Source: Longispora albida DSM 44784 (GTDB lineage: Bacteria > Actinomycetota > Actinomycetes > Mycobacteriales > Micromonosporaceae). Taken from it: DNA of 64,000 bases. Both the position numbers and the translations under genes were made by a program. This document shows, piece by piece, positions 1 to 10,100 of the stretch. Numbering within the stretch: position 1 is the stretch's first letter; each line of letters opens with the position of its first letter. The DNA lies in contig NZ_KB903834.1 in assembly GCF_000379825.1 (NCBI RefSeq), positions 124,189 through 188,188 on the forward strand, read 5' to 3'. The notes beneath the pieces were generated by a model. That model was not told the DNA's origin, did no database searches, and saw nothing but the letters and a program-made list of their open reading frames with translations.

Positions 1-799
1 CGACCAGGTACCCGGAGGTGGCGCCGGTGAACGAGTAGATGGTCTGGCTCGCGTCGCCGACCACCGTCAGGTCGTCCCGGCCGGCCAGCCAGGTTTCGAG
101 GAGGCGCTGCTGGACAGGGTTCACGTCCTGGTACTCGTCGACGACGAAGTGCCGGTACTGCGAGCGGATCTGCTCGGCGACGTCCGGGTGCTCCTCGATC
201 GCCCAGGCGGCACCCCGGAGCACGTCCTCGAAGTCGATGAGCCCGGCTGCGCGCTTCACCTTCTCGTACTCGGCGTAGATCGCGGCGAGCTGTTCGGCGG
301 CCAGTGGCAGGTCGCGCTCGGCCTTCGCGGCGGCAGCCGGGTAGTCCCCCGGCTCGACCAGCGAGGACTTCGCCCACTCGATCTCGCTCGCCAGGTCGCG
401 GGCCAGCGTGCGGTCCCCGCGGTGGCCGAGCTTCGCCGCGGCGGGCAGCAGGAGGCGGGCCTTGGAGTCGACCAGCTCGGGCATGGCACGGCCGTTGAAG
501 ATGCGCGGGGCGAAGTACCGGAGCTGGCGGAGGGCCGCGGCGTGGAACGTACGGGCCGCCACGCCACCGGCGCCCAGCGCTCCCAGCCGGGCACGCAGCT
601 CGGCCGCCGCACGGGAGGTGAACGTGACGGCCAGCACCTGCTGCGCCTTCACCTGGCCGGAGCGGACCCGGTACGCGATGCGGTGCGTGATCGCCCTGGT
701 CTTACCGGTGCCCGCCCCCGCGAGGATGCACACCGGGCCTGCCGGTGCGGTTACTGCTGCGCGTTGCTCCTCGTCGAGTCCTGCGAGTACGTCGTCCAC
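1..799 (-). CDS. uvrD2: UvrD2-type DNA helicase, N-terminal part (runs off window)
   Basis: This is the first 266 codons of a superfamily 1 ATP-dependent 3'-5' DNA helicase. Motifs read in order are Walker A AGAGTGKT near residue 30, Walker B VVDEYQD and motif III VVGDASQTIYSFTGA at the window edge. The GTG at 799 gives an N-terminus beginning VDDVLAGLDEEQ, directly ahead of the Walker A, which is the normal spacing. The gene diverges from a mycoredoxin gene, as uvrD2 (Rv3198c) and Rv3198A do in Mycobacterium tuberculosis. That synteny is why I name it uvrD2 rather than pcrA. The C-terminal HRDC and zinc regions lie outside the window. Confidence 0.88.
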   Translation of the reverse strand, partial: MDDVLAGLDEEQRAAVTAPAGPVCILAGAGTGKTRAITHRIAYRVRSGQVKAQQVLAVTFTSRAAAELRARLGALGAGGVAARTFHAAALRQLRYFAPRIFNGRAMPELVDSKARLLLPAAAKLGHRGDRTLARDLASEIEWAKSSLVEPGDYPAAAAKAERDLPLAAEQLAAIYAEYEKVKRAAGLIDFEDVLRGAAWAIEEHPDVAEQIRSQYRHFVVDEYQDVNPVQQRLLETWLAGRDDLTVVGDASQTIYSFTGATSGYLV

Positions 800-912
800 G
801 GTTGCCGATTGTGTCAGGCCCGGCCGGCACGTGGCTCTCGCCACAGCCGGGCAGCACTCTTCCCCCGTGGTTGTTGACCCCGATAGCGTTGGCGACTCAG
901 GAGGTCAAACAG

Positions 913-1158
913 ATGCTGACGATGTACTCCACGGAGTGGTGCGGATACTGCCGGCGGCTCAAGTCGCAGTTCGACCGCGAAGGGCTCGAATACACGATCA
1001 TCGACATCGAGAACTCGCCGGCCGACGCCGAGTTCGTCATGAGCGTCAACGGCGGCAACCAGACGGTCCCGACCATCCGGTTCGCTGACGGCACGGCCAT
1101 GACCAACCCCACGATCGTCCAGGTCAAGGAGCAGCTCGCCGCGATCGCGGCCCGCTGA
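913..1158 (+). CDS. mrx1: Mycoredoxin (glutaredoxin-like, CGYC active site)
   Basis: An 81-residue thioredoxin-fold protein that reduces mycothiol-mixed disulfides in the cytosol of actinobacteria. The CxxC motif is CGYC at residues 8-11, and the cis-proline loop reads TVPTIRF. The stretch AEFVMSVNGGN is nearly the same as in mycobacterial Mrx1. The start is the ATG at 913 because AGGAGG lies at 899-904, eight bases upstream. The gene diverges from uvrD2 and is followed by a strong hairpin. Length and sequence fit the family closely. Confidence 0.93.
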   Translation: MLTMYSTEWCGYCRRLKSQFDREGLEYTIIDIENSPADAEFVMSVNGGNQTVPTIRFADGTAMTNPTIVQVKEQLAAIAAR

Positions 1159-1173
1159 CCGAGCCCTCGCACG

Positions 1174-1203
1174 CAGCCCGGGAACCGGATGGTTCCCGGG
1201 CTG
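1174..1203 (+). terminator. Hairpin after the mycoredoxin gene
   Basis: A perfect 13-bp stem (CAGCCCGGGAACC) closes on the 4-base loop GGAT, 15 bases after the mycoredoxin stop. There is no U-tract, as is usual in high-GC actinomycetes. It probably ends the mrx1 transcript. Confidence 0.7.
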
Positions 1204-1378
1204 TTCGCTGTGCTGATGGCTCTGCCGGGCAGCCGGGGCGGGTGGTGCGGGCTGGGGCGGGCCGGCGCAGGTACAAGAAAAAGGGTTTGGGGTTGGGGTT
1301 GTGGTCACGTTGTGGCCGCTGGCGGTGTCTTCAGGGTGAGCACGGGCAGCTGGCCTGTGTCTGACCTGGGAGATTGTC

Positions 1379-1720
1379 GTGACTGATGGCGTGAAGACCG
1401 TCGTGTACCCGGTGAAGGACCTGGCTGCGGCCAAGGCCGTGTACGCGGTGTTGCTGGGTGAGCCGCATACGGATGAGGCGTACTACGCCGGGTTCTCCGA
1501 CGGCGGGGTCGAGGTGGGGCTCGACCCGAACGGATTCGGGAAAGGCATGACCGGGCCGGTGGCGTACTGGCACGTCGCTGATGTGCGTGCGGTGGTGGCT
1601 GCCCTGGTGGAGGCTGGCGGGGTCCTCGTGGACGACGTGCGGGACGTGGGCGGCGGCAAGCTGATCGCGACCGTGCGGGACACGGACGGGAACCCGATCG
1701 GGCTGCTACAGCCTTCCTGA
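1379..1720 (+). CDS. VOC-fold (glyoxalase/bleomycin-resistance superfamily) protein
   Basis: A 113-residue small VOC protein with the paired beta-alpha-beta-beta-beta pattern: TVVYPVKDLAAAKAVYAVLLGE at the N-terminus, and TVRDTDGNPIGLLQ at the C-terminus, a typical VOC ending. The substrate cannot be told. Metal ligands of true glyoxalase I are not clearly placed. GTG at 1379 follows GGGAG at a suitable distance. It stands alone on the plus strand between two hairpins and faces an LPXTG gene tail to tail. Confidence 0.82.
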   Translation: MTDGVKTVVYPVKDLAAAKAVYAVLLGEPHTDEAYYAGFSDGGVEVGLDPNGFGKGMTGPVAYWHVADVRAVVAALVEAGGVLVDDVRDVGGGKLIATVRDTDGNPIGLLQPS

Positions 1721-1737
1721 GCCGCTTCCAACGCAGT

Positions 1738-1775
1738 GCTGCCCTGCGCCGGCGGGACCTCCGGCGCAGGGCAGC
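1738..1775. terminator. Bidirectional hairpin between convergent genes
   Basis: A perfect 15-bp stem (GCTGCCCTGCGCCGG) with an 8-base loop lies between the VOC gene and the convergent LPXTG gene. It is well placed to terminate both transcripts. Confidence 0.75.
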
Positions 1776-1804
1776 GGCATTGCTGAGGGGTGTTACTCCG
1801 GTAC

Positions 1805-2548
1805 TTACTCCGGCAGGACCGTCTCGACCCGGCGGCGGCGCACCGAGCGCATGAACAGGCCGGCGGCCAGCGCGGCACCGGCTGCGGCGAACAGGCCGGT
1901 CAGGGCGATACCGGTGGTCGGCAGGTTACCGCCGGACGGCTCGGTGACCGGCGGGACGGTGGTGCTGCCGGTCGGGGCCGGGGTGCTCTCGGCCGGCTTG
2001 GTGCCACTCGGGGTGGCGCCCGGCGAGGACGGGGTCGCCGTCGTGCTCGCCGAGGTCGACGGCGTCGGGGTCGGGGTGGTCGGCTTCGTGCCGGTCGGCG
2101 TCGGGGTCGGCGTGCTGCCGCCACCGGCCGCGCAGGTGTGGGTCAGGTTGAACTTGTCCGACTTGGCGTCGTCGGTGACCACGGCGGTGGTGGGCTGGAT
2201 CAGCGCCCAGCCGACGGGGGTCTGCATCCAGACCTTGTCGGCCTTCCCGTTGTCGGTGGTCTTGTTGGTGCTGGTGACCGTGGTCGTGGTGCCGTCCAGC
2301 TTGCGGAACGTCGCGGTCACCGAGACGAACTCGCCGCTGCCGCCGGGGAGGATGAACACCCAGCCGTCCTGAGTGGCCGACTGGCCGAACGGTTCGCAGC
2401 CCTTGTTTTCCGGCCAGCTTGCGGCAGTGGTACCATTTGGACCGATATTGCCAGGGTTAATGTTGATGGTCTGGTTGGCCAGCGCGGGGGACGAGATCCC
2501 CAGCACCGCGATCCCCGCAGCAGCGGCAACCAGCAGACGAGCGCGCAC
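1805..2548 (-). CDS. Secreted LPXTG-type cell-wall-anchored protein
   Basis: A 247-residue exported surface protein. The N-terminus (RARLLVAAAAGIAVLG then SSPALANQ) is a Sec signal peptide. A globular part of about 100 residues follows, then a Thr/Pro/Ser-rich wall-spanning stretch of roughly 70 residues. The end is a sortase signal: LPTTG, a hydrophobic helix and the basic tail RSVRRRR. Sortase would cut LPTTG and attach the protein to peptidoglycan. I chose GTG 2548 because GGAGG lies six bases upstream; an in-frame start at 2572 is less likely. The globular domain has two cysteines (ENKGCEP and LTHTCAA) that could pair. I do not recognise its fold. Confidence 0.85.
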   Translation of the reverse strand: MRARLLVAAAAGIAVLGISSPALANQTININPGNIGPNGTTAASWPENKGCEPFGQSATQDGWVFILPGGSGEFVSVTATFRKLDGTTTTVTSTNKTTDNGKADKVWMQTPVGWALIQPTTAVVTDDAKSDKFNLTHTCAAGGGSTPTPTPTGTKPTTPTPTPSTSASTTATPSSPGATPSGTKPAESTPAPTGSTTVPPVTEPSGGNLPTTGIALTGLFAAAGAALAAGLFMRSVRRRRVETVLPE

Positions 2549-2641
2549 TACACACCTCCGGACAGACTGCAACGCTGCCTTATCGGGGTTGTGCCGACAA
2601 GCGTTACAGCCGTCTGAACCTGGCTTCGGATAGGGCCACTC

Positions 2642-3448
2642 TCAGATCTGGCCGTCGAGCCATTCCTCGATCATCACGCCCGAGATCGACACTCGGGAAG
2701 GGACGGTGAAGTCCCTGGCCAGCATCTCGGCCCTGGTGTACCAGGCGGCTTCGGCGATCTCCGCCGGATCGAGTACCAGCGACTGCTGCGGGTCGGCCAG
2801 CGCGACGAAGCCGATCATCATCTCGCCGTTGAAGGGCCAGCTCTCGCTGGAGTGGTACCGGACGTCGCGGACCGTGACGCCCAGCTCCTCGAAGCTCTCC
2901 CTGGCCACTGTGGTCTCCAGGGACTCCCCCGGTGACACGAAGCCTGCCGTGATGGACCGGAAGTCCGGCGGGCGGGCGACGTTGCGGGACAGGAGCAGGC
3001 GGCCCTCGGGCCCCGGTACGCCGTCGTGGATCAGGACGAGTACCGCCGGGTTGATCCGGGGCCAGACCAGCTCGCCCTTCTCGGTGCGCTGCACCCAGCC
3101 AGCCATGGCGGGGCTGATCGGCTCGCCAGTACCGGGGTGGTAGCGGTGCGACTCGCGCCAGCCGGCCAGGGCGGCCGCCGAGCAGATCAGGTCACGGTCG
3201 TCGTGGTCCCGGTCGCACTCCATGAGCACCTCCCGGAGCGGGAGCATGCCCTCGACCTCGGCGAGAACCGCGAAGCACGGCGTCTTGTCCTCGGCGAGCC
3301 CGAGGAAGATCCGCTCGCCGGGCGGCGCGGCCTCGGGGCCGGGCAGCCACGCCAGCCGTCCGTCGTGGACGGCCAGGACGCGGGCCCGGCCCCAGGCCCC
3401 GGCCAGCCAGGACGGGTCTTCCCGCCGGTGTTCCTGCCGGTCGATCAC
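2642..3448 (-). CDS. nudC: NudC-type NADH/NAD-capped RNA pyrophosphatase (Nudix)
   Basis: A 268-residue Nudix hydrolase of the NudC family, which cleaves NADH and can remove NAD caps from RNA. The Nudix box is intact (GFVSPGESLETTVA then RESFEELGV). The NudC-specific array that follows, normally SQPWPFP, reads SESWPFN here. The four zinc cysteines of enterobacterial NudC are absent, as in mycobacterial NudC. The position between mycoredoxin and adnB matches Rv3199c. GTG 3448 has AAGGAAG about eight bases upstream, so I prefer it to the in-frame start at 3481. The altered array may change substrate preference. Confidence 0.85.
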   Translation of the reverse strand: MIDRQEHRREDPSWLAGAWGRARVLAVHDGRLAWLPGPEAAPPGERIFLGLAEDKTPCFAVLAEVEGMLPLREVLMECDRDHDDRDLICSAAALAGWRESHRYHPGTGEPISPAMAGWVQRTEKGELVWPRINPAVLVLIHDGVPGPEGRLLLSRNVARPPDFRSITAGFVSPGESLETTVARESFEELGVTVRDVRYHSSESWPFNGEMMIGFVALADPQQSLVLDPAEIAEAAWYTRAEMLARDFTVPSRVSISGVMIEEWLDGQI

Positions 3449-3494
3449 CGTACTGACTTCCTTTGCTCTGCCGCTTACCACGTACTGCTTGCCG

Positions 3495-4802
3495 TCAGGC
3501 CCTGGCGACCTGGGTCCAGGACGACAGCGGGGCTTCGATCGTGGAGGCCTCGCCCAGGACCACGTACGCGGCGTTGGTCGGAGCCAGGTACCGGCGGGCG
3601 CAGTCGGCCACCTCTTCCCTGCTGACCGTCGCCAACCGCTCCAGGTGCCCCTCCAGCCACCCGGCCTGCAGGCCGGAGGACGCCAGGGTCATCGTGAGGC
3701 TCGCGAGGCCGGCCTGGGTGGCCATGCCCAGCCGGAGCGTGCCGAGCGAGTACTGCCGGGCCTGCTCCAGCTCCTCCTCCGACGGGGCGAGGAGGGACAG
3801 GCGGCCCAGCTCGTACATGATCTCCATCAGGGCGGGGCCGGTCACCTCCGTCGCCACGTCCGCCGCGATGATCATGGCCGAGCTGGCCTGGGCGTGCTCG
3901 ATGCCCGAGTGCGGCGAGTAGGTGTAGCCCTTGCTCTCCCGGATGTTCTCGACCAGGCGGGACGAGAAGTAGCCGCCGTAGATCATGTTGACCAGGCTCA
4001 GCGGGGCGTGGTCCGGGCTGGTCCGGTGCACGGTGGTCATCGCGGCCCGGATCGAGGACTGCACGGAACCCGGCCGGTCGACCAGGGTCACCGGGCCGCC
4101 GGTCAGCTCCGGGGCTGACGGCAGGGTGACCAGCTCGGCGCCGGAGGCCCAGCCGCCGAGCGCGCGCTCCACGGAGTCGAGTGCCTTCTCCGGATCCATG
4201 TCGGCCACGATCACCAGGATCGCGCCGTCGGGGCGGACCCGGGCGGCGTGCAGCTCGGCCAGGGCCGCGGTCTCCGCGGCGCGGACGGCCTCGGGCTCCG
4301 GGGTCTGGATCGCGTAGGGGTGACCCGGGTACATCCGCTTGAGGAGTGCGGCGCGGACCAGGTGGGCCGGCTGGTTGCGGGCCACGGCGATCCGGTCGGC
4401 GATGCGCTCGCGGTTGGTCTGCACCTCGTTGGCCGGGTAGACCGCGCCGGTCAGCGAGCCTGCCAGCAGCTCCAGCAGCCGGTCGAGACCGTCCACGAGG
4501 GAGTTGCCGGAGACGGCCAGCCAGTCGGCGTCCGCGCCGGCGCTGAGGCCGCCGCCGACAGCCTGCAGCTCCGCGGCGATGTCGACGACGCTCATCGTCT
4601 CCGTGCCGGACAGCAGCGTGCTGCCGAGCACCTGGCCGTTGGCCAGGTCGGCCCGGGCGAACGGCACCCGGAGCCGGATCTCGGCCAGCGGCACCGAGGA
4701 ACGGCGCATCGCGGTCACCTTCAGCCCGTTCGGCAGGGTGCGGTCAGCGCGCTCCGGCATGACCAGCGGGCCGGACGGGGTCAGCGGTGGGACTGCCTTC
4801 AT
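3495..4802 (-). CDS. M16-family peptidase homologue lacking the zinc motif
   Basis: A 435-residue pitrilysin/insulinase-like protein, homologous to the catalytic subunit just upstream. Where active members carry HxxEH, this one reads GSTLLSGTETMS, so it cannot bind zinc. It does keep the substrate-binding pair in YFSSRL and ESKGYTYS. This is the layout of two-subunit M16B enzymes, in which one chain supplies catalysis and the other the R/Y substrate pocket. The ATG overlaps the TGA of the upstream gene (ATGA), which points to coupled translation and a heterodimer. Confidence 0.87.
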   Translation of the reverse strand: MKAVPPLTPSGPLVMPERADRTLPNGLKVTAMRRSSVPLAEIRLRVPFARADLANGQVLGSTLLSGTETMSVVDIAAELQAVGGGLSAGADADWLAVSGNSLVDGLDRLLELLAGSLTGAVYPANEVQTNRERIADRIAVARNQPAHLVRAALLKRMYPGHPYAIQTPEPEAVRAAETAALAELHAARVRPDGAILVIVADMDPEKALDSVERALGGWASGAELVTLPSAPELTGGPVTLVDRPGSVQSSIRAAMTTVHRTSPDHAPLSLVNMIYGGYFSSRLVENIRESKGYTYSPHSGIEHAQASSAMIIAADVATEVTGPALMEIMYELGRLSLLAPSEEELEQARQYSLGTLRLGMATQAGLASLTMTLASSGLQAGWLEGHLERLATVSREEVADCARRYLAPTNAAYVVLGEASTIEAPLSSWTQVARA

Positions 4803-6094
4803 GCCTCTACTCCTGGAATGACCTCGATGCTGACCCGGCGCTGCGGGCGGAGGGTGCTGGCTGCCGCGACGACCTGCTCCGCCGTGACCTCACCGATCAG
4901 CCTCGGCAGGTCGTTGACGAGGGAGGCGTCGCCGCGCTGCTGCTCGACGACCGCCATGAGCAGCGCCCGGTTGACCAGCGAGTCCAGCTCGCGGAGCAGG
5001 TGGGTGGCCATCCGGGCCTGCACCCGGCTCAGCTCGCCGTCGGCGAGGCCGCCCGAGGCCAGCCGCTCGACTTCCTCGTCCACGGTGCTGAGGATCTTGT
5101 CCACGTCGCCGCCCTGCGGGAGGAACGCCTGGAGGATCAGCGCCGTGGGGTCACGGACCCCGAAGGGCTCGGCGTGGAAGCCGATGTAGCCGCTGATGCT
5201 CGTCGCCGACCGGTCGCGCAGGACCAGCCGCTCGTGCAGCCGGGAGGCGTCGCCGTCGGTGAGCACCTCGGCGAGGACCACGAACGGCAGGTACGCGGCG
5301 AAGTCGTTGATCGGGTCCGGCACCTTCCACGCGATAGCCAGCGCGGGGAGCGGGGCCATCGGGTCGGTGATCGAGCCGCGGCGCTCCTCGGTCAGGTCCG
5401 GCTCGGAGAAGTCGGGCCTGGCCGGGGCCGGGCGGCCCGGGATGTCACCGAAGTGCTTCTCGACCATCGCGCGGCACTCGTCGACGTCGAAGTCGCCGGA
5501 GACGGCGAGGACGGCGTTGCCGGTCGCGTAGTACTCGGCGAAGAACTCCTCGGCGTCGGGAGCCGTCGCCGACTCCAGGTCGACGAACGAGCCGTAGCCG
5601 TCATGGGCGTTGGCGAACGTGTCGAACATGACCGGCGGGATACGCAGCCACGGGAACCCGCCGTACGGCCGGTTCAGCACATTGACCCGGATCTCTTCCT
5701 TGACGACGTCGATCTGGTTGCGCAGATTCTCCTCGGTGAGGCTCGGCTTGCGCATCCGGTCGGCTTCCAGGAAAAGTGCCCGCTCCAGCGCGCCGGAAGG
5801 CAGCGCCTCGAAGTAGTCGGTGTAGTCGAAATGGGTCGAGCCGTTGAAGGTGCCGCCGGACCCCTGGATATACCGGAAGTGGGCGAGCTTCTCCAGATTC
5901 TCCGAACCCTGGAACATCAGGTGCTCGAAGAGGTGGGCGAAACCGGTCCGCCCTTCCGGCTCTGATCTGATCCCCACGTCGTAGACGACGGCGACCCCGA
6001 CGACTGGGGCCGACTTGTCCTGGGTGAGCACGACACGAAGGCCGTTGCCCAGGGTGAAACGCGCGACGGGGTATGTCGTGGCTGGGATACGCAC
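4799..6094 (-). CDS. M16-family zinc metallopeptidase (catalytic subunit)
   Basis: A 431-residue M16 peptidase. The inverted zinc motif HLFEH is in GFAHLFEHLMFQG near residue 55, with the downstream glutamate in VVKEEIRVN. No signal peptide or membrane segment is seen, so a cytosolic processing peptidase is likely. It is the first gene of a translationally coupled pair with the zinc-less partner downstream. The substrate is unknown. Confidence 0.88.
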   Translation of the reverse strand: MRIPATTYPVARFTLGNGLRVVLTQDKSAPVVGVAVVYDVGIRSEPEGRTGFAHLFEHLMFQGSENLEKLAHFRYIQGSGGTFNGSTHFDYTDYFEALPSGALERALFLEADRMRKPSLTEENLRNQIDVVKEEIRVNVLNRPYGGFPWLRIPPVMFDTFANAHDGYGSFVDLESATAPDAEEFFAEYYATGNAVLAVSGDFDVDECRAMVEKHFGDIPGRPAPARPDFSEPDLTEERRGSITDPMAPLPALAIAWKVPDPINDFAAYLPFVVLAEVLTDGDASRLHERLVLRDRSATSISGYIGFHAEPFGVRDPTALILQAFLPQGGDVDKILSTVDEEVERLASGGLADGELSRVQARMATHLLRELDSLVNRALLMAVVEQQRGDASLVNDLPRLIGEVTAEQVVAAASTLRPQRRVSIEVIPGVEA

Positions 6095-6156
6095 CCTGTG
6101 ACCCTAGCGCGTGCCGGCCGGTTTTGGCGCCCAGCCAGACGGGTCGTGAACGCCGC

Positions 6157-7083
6157 CTACTTGAAGTGCGGGCGGACCGATTCCAGTACTTCGTCGGCGA
6201 CCGCGTCGTATTGCTTGTGAGTGCCAGGGATCGACACGTACAGCACGGCGGCTTCTGGGCTGCCGACGTCGATCATCGCGATCACGACAAGTTCGTCCTT
6301 GGCGGTCAGCCCGCGCTTGGAGTTGTCGAACTTGAGGCGGAACTTGCTGACCCAGGCCGGCCTGCCGCCTAGCGTGGCCGCCTCGTCCCGGATCGTCTCC
6401 ATCGTGTTCGGCTGGGGATAGTACGAGGCGCGGGCGTCGGCGGCGACCTGGCGGCCGGTGCACTTCAGGTCGAGCTGGGTGCCGTCGTTGGCCGTCGCCG
6501 GGACCGAACCGGACAGGATCGACGCGTAGTAGGTGCCACCCGAGTAGCGCTCGGTCACGAAGCTCTGGCCGATCCGGTACTCGACCTTGAGCGTGCCCGC
6601 CGACCACGTCTCCTGCCAGGGCTGCCAGGGCGCGCCGAACTGCTTGTAGGAGATGCGCGCCTTGTCGTCGACGGTGCGCGGGCCCGGCGGGACCGGTGGC
6701 ACCTCACCGTTCGGCTCGGCGTACGAGGTCGGCGGCGGGCACAGCTTCGCCAGCGGTGGCCTGCGGTCGGGGCCGTTCTTGGCCTGCGAGCCGAGTGGCG
6801 ACGTGTTGCCGGTCAGGATCATGGACAGGACGACCACGACCCCGATCGCGAGGATCGCCGCCGCGCCGCCGCCGAACCACATCAGCGCCTTGCGGTTGCT
6901 GTTGCCGCCCGGCTTCTCCGGCTTGTCAGGCTTGTCCGGCGGAGGTGCGGCGGAGGTGGCCCTCGCGGGGAACGTGACGAGACCGGTGCGCGCTGGCGCA
7001 TCGGTCGGCGGTGCCGGGGCCGGGCTGGGCGGCAGGATGACCTCGCCGTCCCCACCGGCCCAAGGCGAGTCCTTGGCAGTCAT
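6157..7083 (-). CDS. Single-pass membrane protein with proline-rich cytoplasmic head
   Basis: A 308-residue protein in three parts: about 60 residues rich in Pro and Ala (PSPAPAPPTDAP), one membrane helix near residues 68-90 (ALMWFGGGAAAILAIGVVVVL), and an outer domain of about 215 residues ending KQYDAVADEVLESVRPHFK. The outer domain has two cysteines (KLCPPP and LKCTGR). The topology resembles many actinobacterial DUF proteins of unknown role. I do not recognise the family. The gene lies between adnB and the M16 pair on the same strand, with 26 bases to adnB. Confidence 0.75.
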   Translation of the reverse strand: MTAKDSPWAGGDGEVILPPSPAPAPPTDAPARTGLVTFPARATSAAPPPDKPDKPEKPGGNSNRKALMWFGGGAAAILAIGVVVVLSMILTGNTSPLGSQAKNGPDRRPPLAKLCPPPTSYAEPNGEVPPVPPGPRTVDDKARISYKQFGAPWQPWQETWSAGTLKVEYRIGQSFVTERYSGGTYYASILSGSVPATANDGTQLDLKCTGRQVAADARASYYPQPNTMETIRDEAATLGGRPAWVSKFRLKFDNSKRGLTAKDELVVIAMIDVGSPEAAVLYVSIPGTHKQYDAVADEVLESVRPHFK

Positions 7084-7109
7084 GACCTACCCAGTGTGCC
7101 AGCCTCGCG

Positions 7110-10100
7110 CTACTCCCCCGGTTCGGCGTGCACGTCCGTGATCAACGCGGCGAGGCCTGCGGCGTCGAGCAGGTCGACCGGACGGACGGTGATGTTGTCG
7201 CGGACGTAGTGGAAGGCCGCGCTGACCTGGCCCAGGGCGGTGCCGGTCAGCTCGGCCCAGGCCAGGCGGTACGCGGCGAGCTGGACGGCTGCGGCCTGCG
7301 CGGCGGGGCCGGACGGGACGCGGCCGGTCTTCCAGTCGACGACCTCGTAACCGTCCTCAGTGGAATAGACGGCGTCCATCCGGCCACGGAGCAGTACGCC
7401 GCCGACCATTGTCGAGAACGGCACCTCGACGGCATAGGCCTCACGATTGGCCCATTCACTGCTTTCGAATGCCGCGCGCAGTTCCTCGAAATGCGCGTCG
7501 GGCGCCTCGTCGGCGTCAGCCGCGCCCGGAAGGTCGTCCATGTCGAACAGCGAATCCGCCCCGCCATTGCGGCGTTCGAGCCAGGTGTGGAATGCCGTGC
7601 CACGGCGGGCCTGCGGGGCCGGGCGTTCCGGCATCGGGCGGCGCAGGCTGCGGGCCAGCTCCGCCGGGGAGTGCGCCAGCTTGACGAGCTGGGAGACGGT
7701 GAGGCGGGCCGGCAACGCGACAGATCCGGGGTCGGTCATCCGGCGATTGCGTTCGGCGAGGAGCATCTGGAGTTCTGCGGGCAATTCTTTCCGCGTACCG
7801 AGAAAAGAACGCACCAGGCCGGCACCAGCCGAAAGCGCCCGGCGGCGATCGAGTGGCAACGGGTCCTGTGGCCAGATGGCACTCGCCCGGCTCTGCCGGA
7901 GCGGATTGTCGCCACCGGGATCAGCTGCCCAGGTGTCCACTGTGGCGTGCAGGCTGATCTCTTTCAGGAATTCACTGATCTCGTACGGCCGGGTGCGGCT
8001 GGCCGACCACCGGTAGCCCGAGCAGAAAAGCAGATCCCGGGCGCGCGTGACGGCGACATAGGCGAGCCGGCGTTCCTCTGTCTCGCCATGCGCCCGCCAT
8101 GCGGCGTCGAAGTCCTTTATCTTGCCTTGGAAGGCCGGGAGTTCCTCGGCGTCGCCCCGGAGGGGGAAAGGGAGCACGCCGACGCCGTGCAGCCAGGAAT
8201 CAGCCCGGCCCGCCGGATCTGGGAACTGCCCGTGATTGAGGCCCGCGACGGCCACGATGTCCCATTCCAGGCCCTTGGCGCTGTGCACCGTGACGATCTG
8301 GACCGCGTCGTCGGCGACTTCGACGGCACCTGGTTCGAGGCCGCGTTCCTCACGGGCTGCTGCATCCAGATAAGACAGGAAACCGCGAACGTTGGGCGCG
8401 GTGGAATCTGCGGCGAACCGTGCGGCCACGTCCGCGAGTTCGGCGAGGTGAGCCTGGCCGTCTGGTGTCTCGCGGAGCACGACTTCGATATCGAGCCCGA
8501 TGGTGCGGATGATGTCGGCGACCAGGTCCGGCAGCGCCCGGTCGAGCCTGTGGCGCAGCAGGCGGAGTTCCGCGCCGAATCGTTCGAGGCGCAGACGGCC
8601 CTCGGCGGAGAACTCAGCGTCGCCCAGGTCGTCCAGCGCGACGACGAGGGAGGGTTCGGCCTGGTCACGGGCATGCCGGTAGAGGGCGACGATGTCGCGG
8701 GGGCCGATCCGCCAGCGCGGGCCGGTCAGGAGCCGCAGCAGTGCGCCGCCCGCCGCAGGATCAGCGAGGACCCGCAGGGTGCTGAGCACGTCCATGACTT
8801 CTGGAGTGTCGAGCAGACCGCCCAGGCCGATGACCTCGACGGGAAGTCCTTTCGCTTTCAGAGCCGCCTCGATGAGGGGCATCTGGGCTCGTTTACGGAC
8901 AAGCACCGCCGCGGTGAGTTTGCGTTCGCCGGTCCAGTCGCTGCGGAGTGCGCGGTCGATCCGGTCGGCGATCCAGGCGGCCTCGTCTTCCTGGGTGAGA
9001 TGGAGTGCACAATGGACTGGTGATACGCCATTGTCCTCACGGCCGGGGCTGAGTGTCGCGGCGCTGGTGAGTGGCGCGGAAATCTCGTTCGCGGCGGTGA
9101 GAATGCCGGGCTGGTTGCGCCAGCTGATGCTGAGTTCCTTGCGCTCGGCGTTGAAAGCCCGCTCGAATCTGGCGAGGGTACCGGCGCTCGCGCCACGCCA
9201 GCCGTAAATGGCCTGGGCCGGGTCGCCGACCGCCGTCACCGGGTGCCCGTCGCCGAACAGGGAATGGAGCAGGACGAACTGGCCGTGGCTCGTGTCCTGG
9301 TACTCGTCGAGCAACACGACCTTGTACCTGGCCCGCTCCGCCGCCCGCACCTCCGCGTGATCCCGTGCCAGGAGTGCCGCCCGGTACAGCTGGTCGCCGA
9401 ACGCCATGACCTCGGCATCGGTGATCCGCCGCTGGTACTCGGCGACGAGTGGCACGAGCTGCCGCCGCGCCCGCTGGACCTGCTCGGCCGCCCGGCCACG
9501 GAGCGCCGGGAGGCTGGCCTGGAACGCTTCGAGGTCGGCCGGCGTACGGAGCTGGGCCGCCAGGTCGCCGGCGAGCTGGAGCACGGCGTCGGTGACCTTG
9601 CCCGGCGTGTAGTCCACCTCGGACATGTCGCCGTCATGCGCGCGGACGACGGCGTCGGCGTACCGCCAGCGCTCTGCCTCGGTGATCAGCCGGGTACTCG
9701 GCTCGTAGCCGCCGCGCAGCCCGTGCTCTGCGTGGATCCGGCCGGCGTACGCGTCGTACGTGGCGATCATCGGCTCGCCGGCCAGCAGGTCGTCGGCCCC
9801 GCCCAGCCGCGCGGCGAGCTGGCCGAGCCTGCGGCGGATCCGGGCACCCAGCTCGCCAGCTGCCTTGCGGGTGAACGTGAGGCCGAGGATCTCCTCCGGG
9901 CGGACATGCTCGTTCGCGATGAGCCAGAGCACGCGGGCCGCCATCGTCTCCGTCTTGCCCGACCCGGCACCGGCGACGATCAGCAGCGGCTGCGGGCCGG
10001 CCCCGATGATCGCCGACTGCTGCGGGGTGGGGGCAGGCAGCCGGAGCAGGGCGGCAAGGGCTTCGGGAGTGAAACGGGTACGTGGCTGGCGCTGGGCTGG

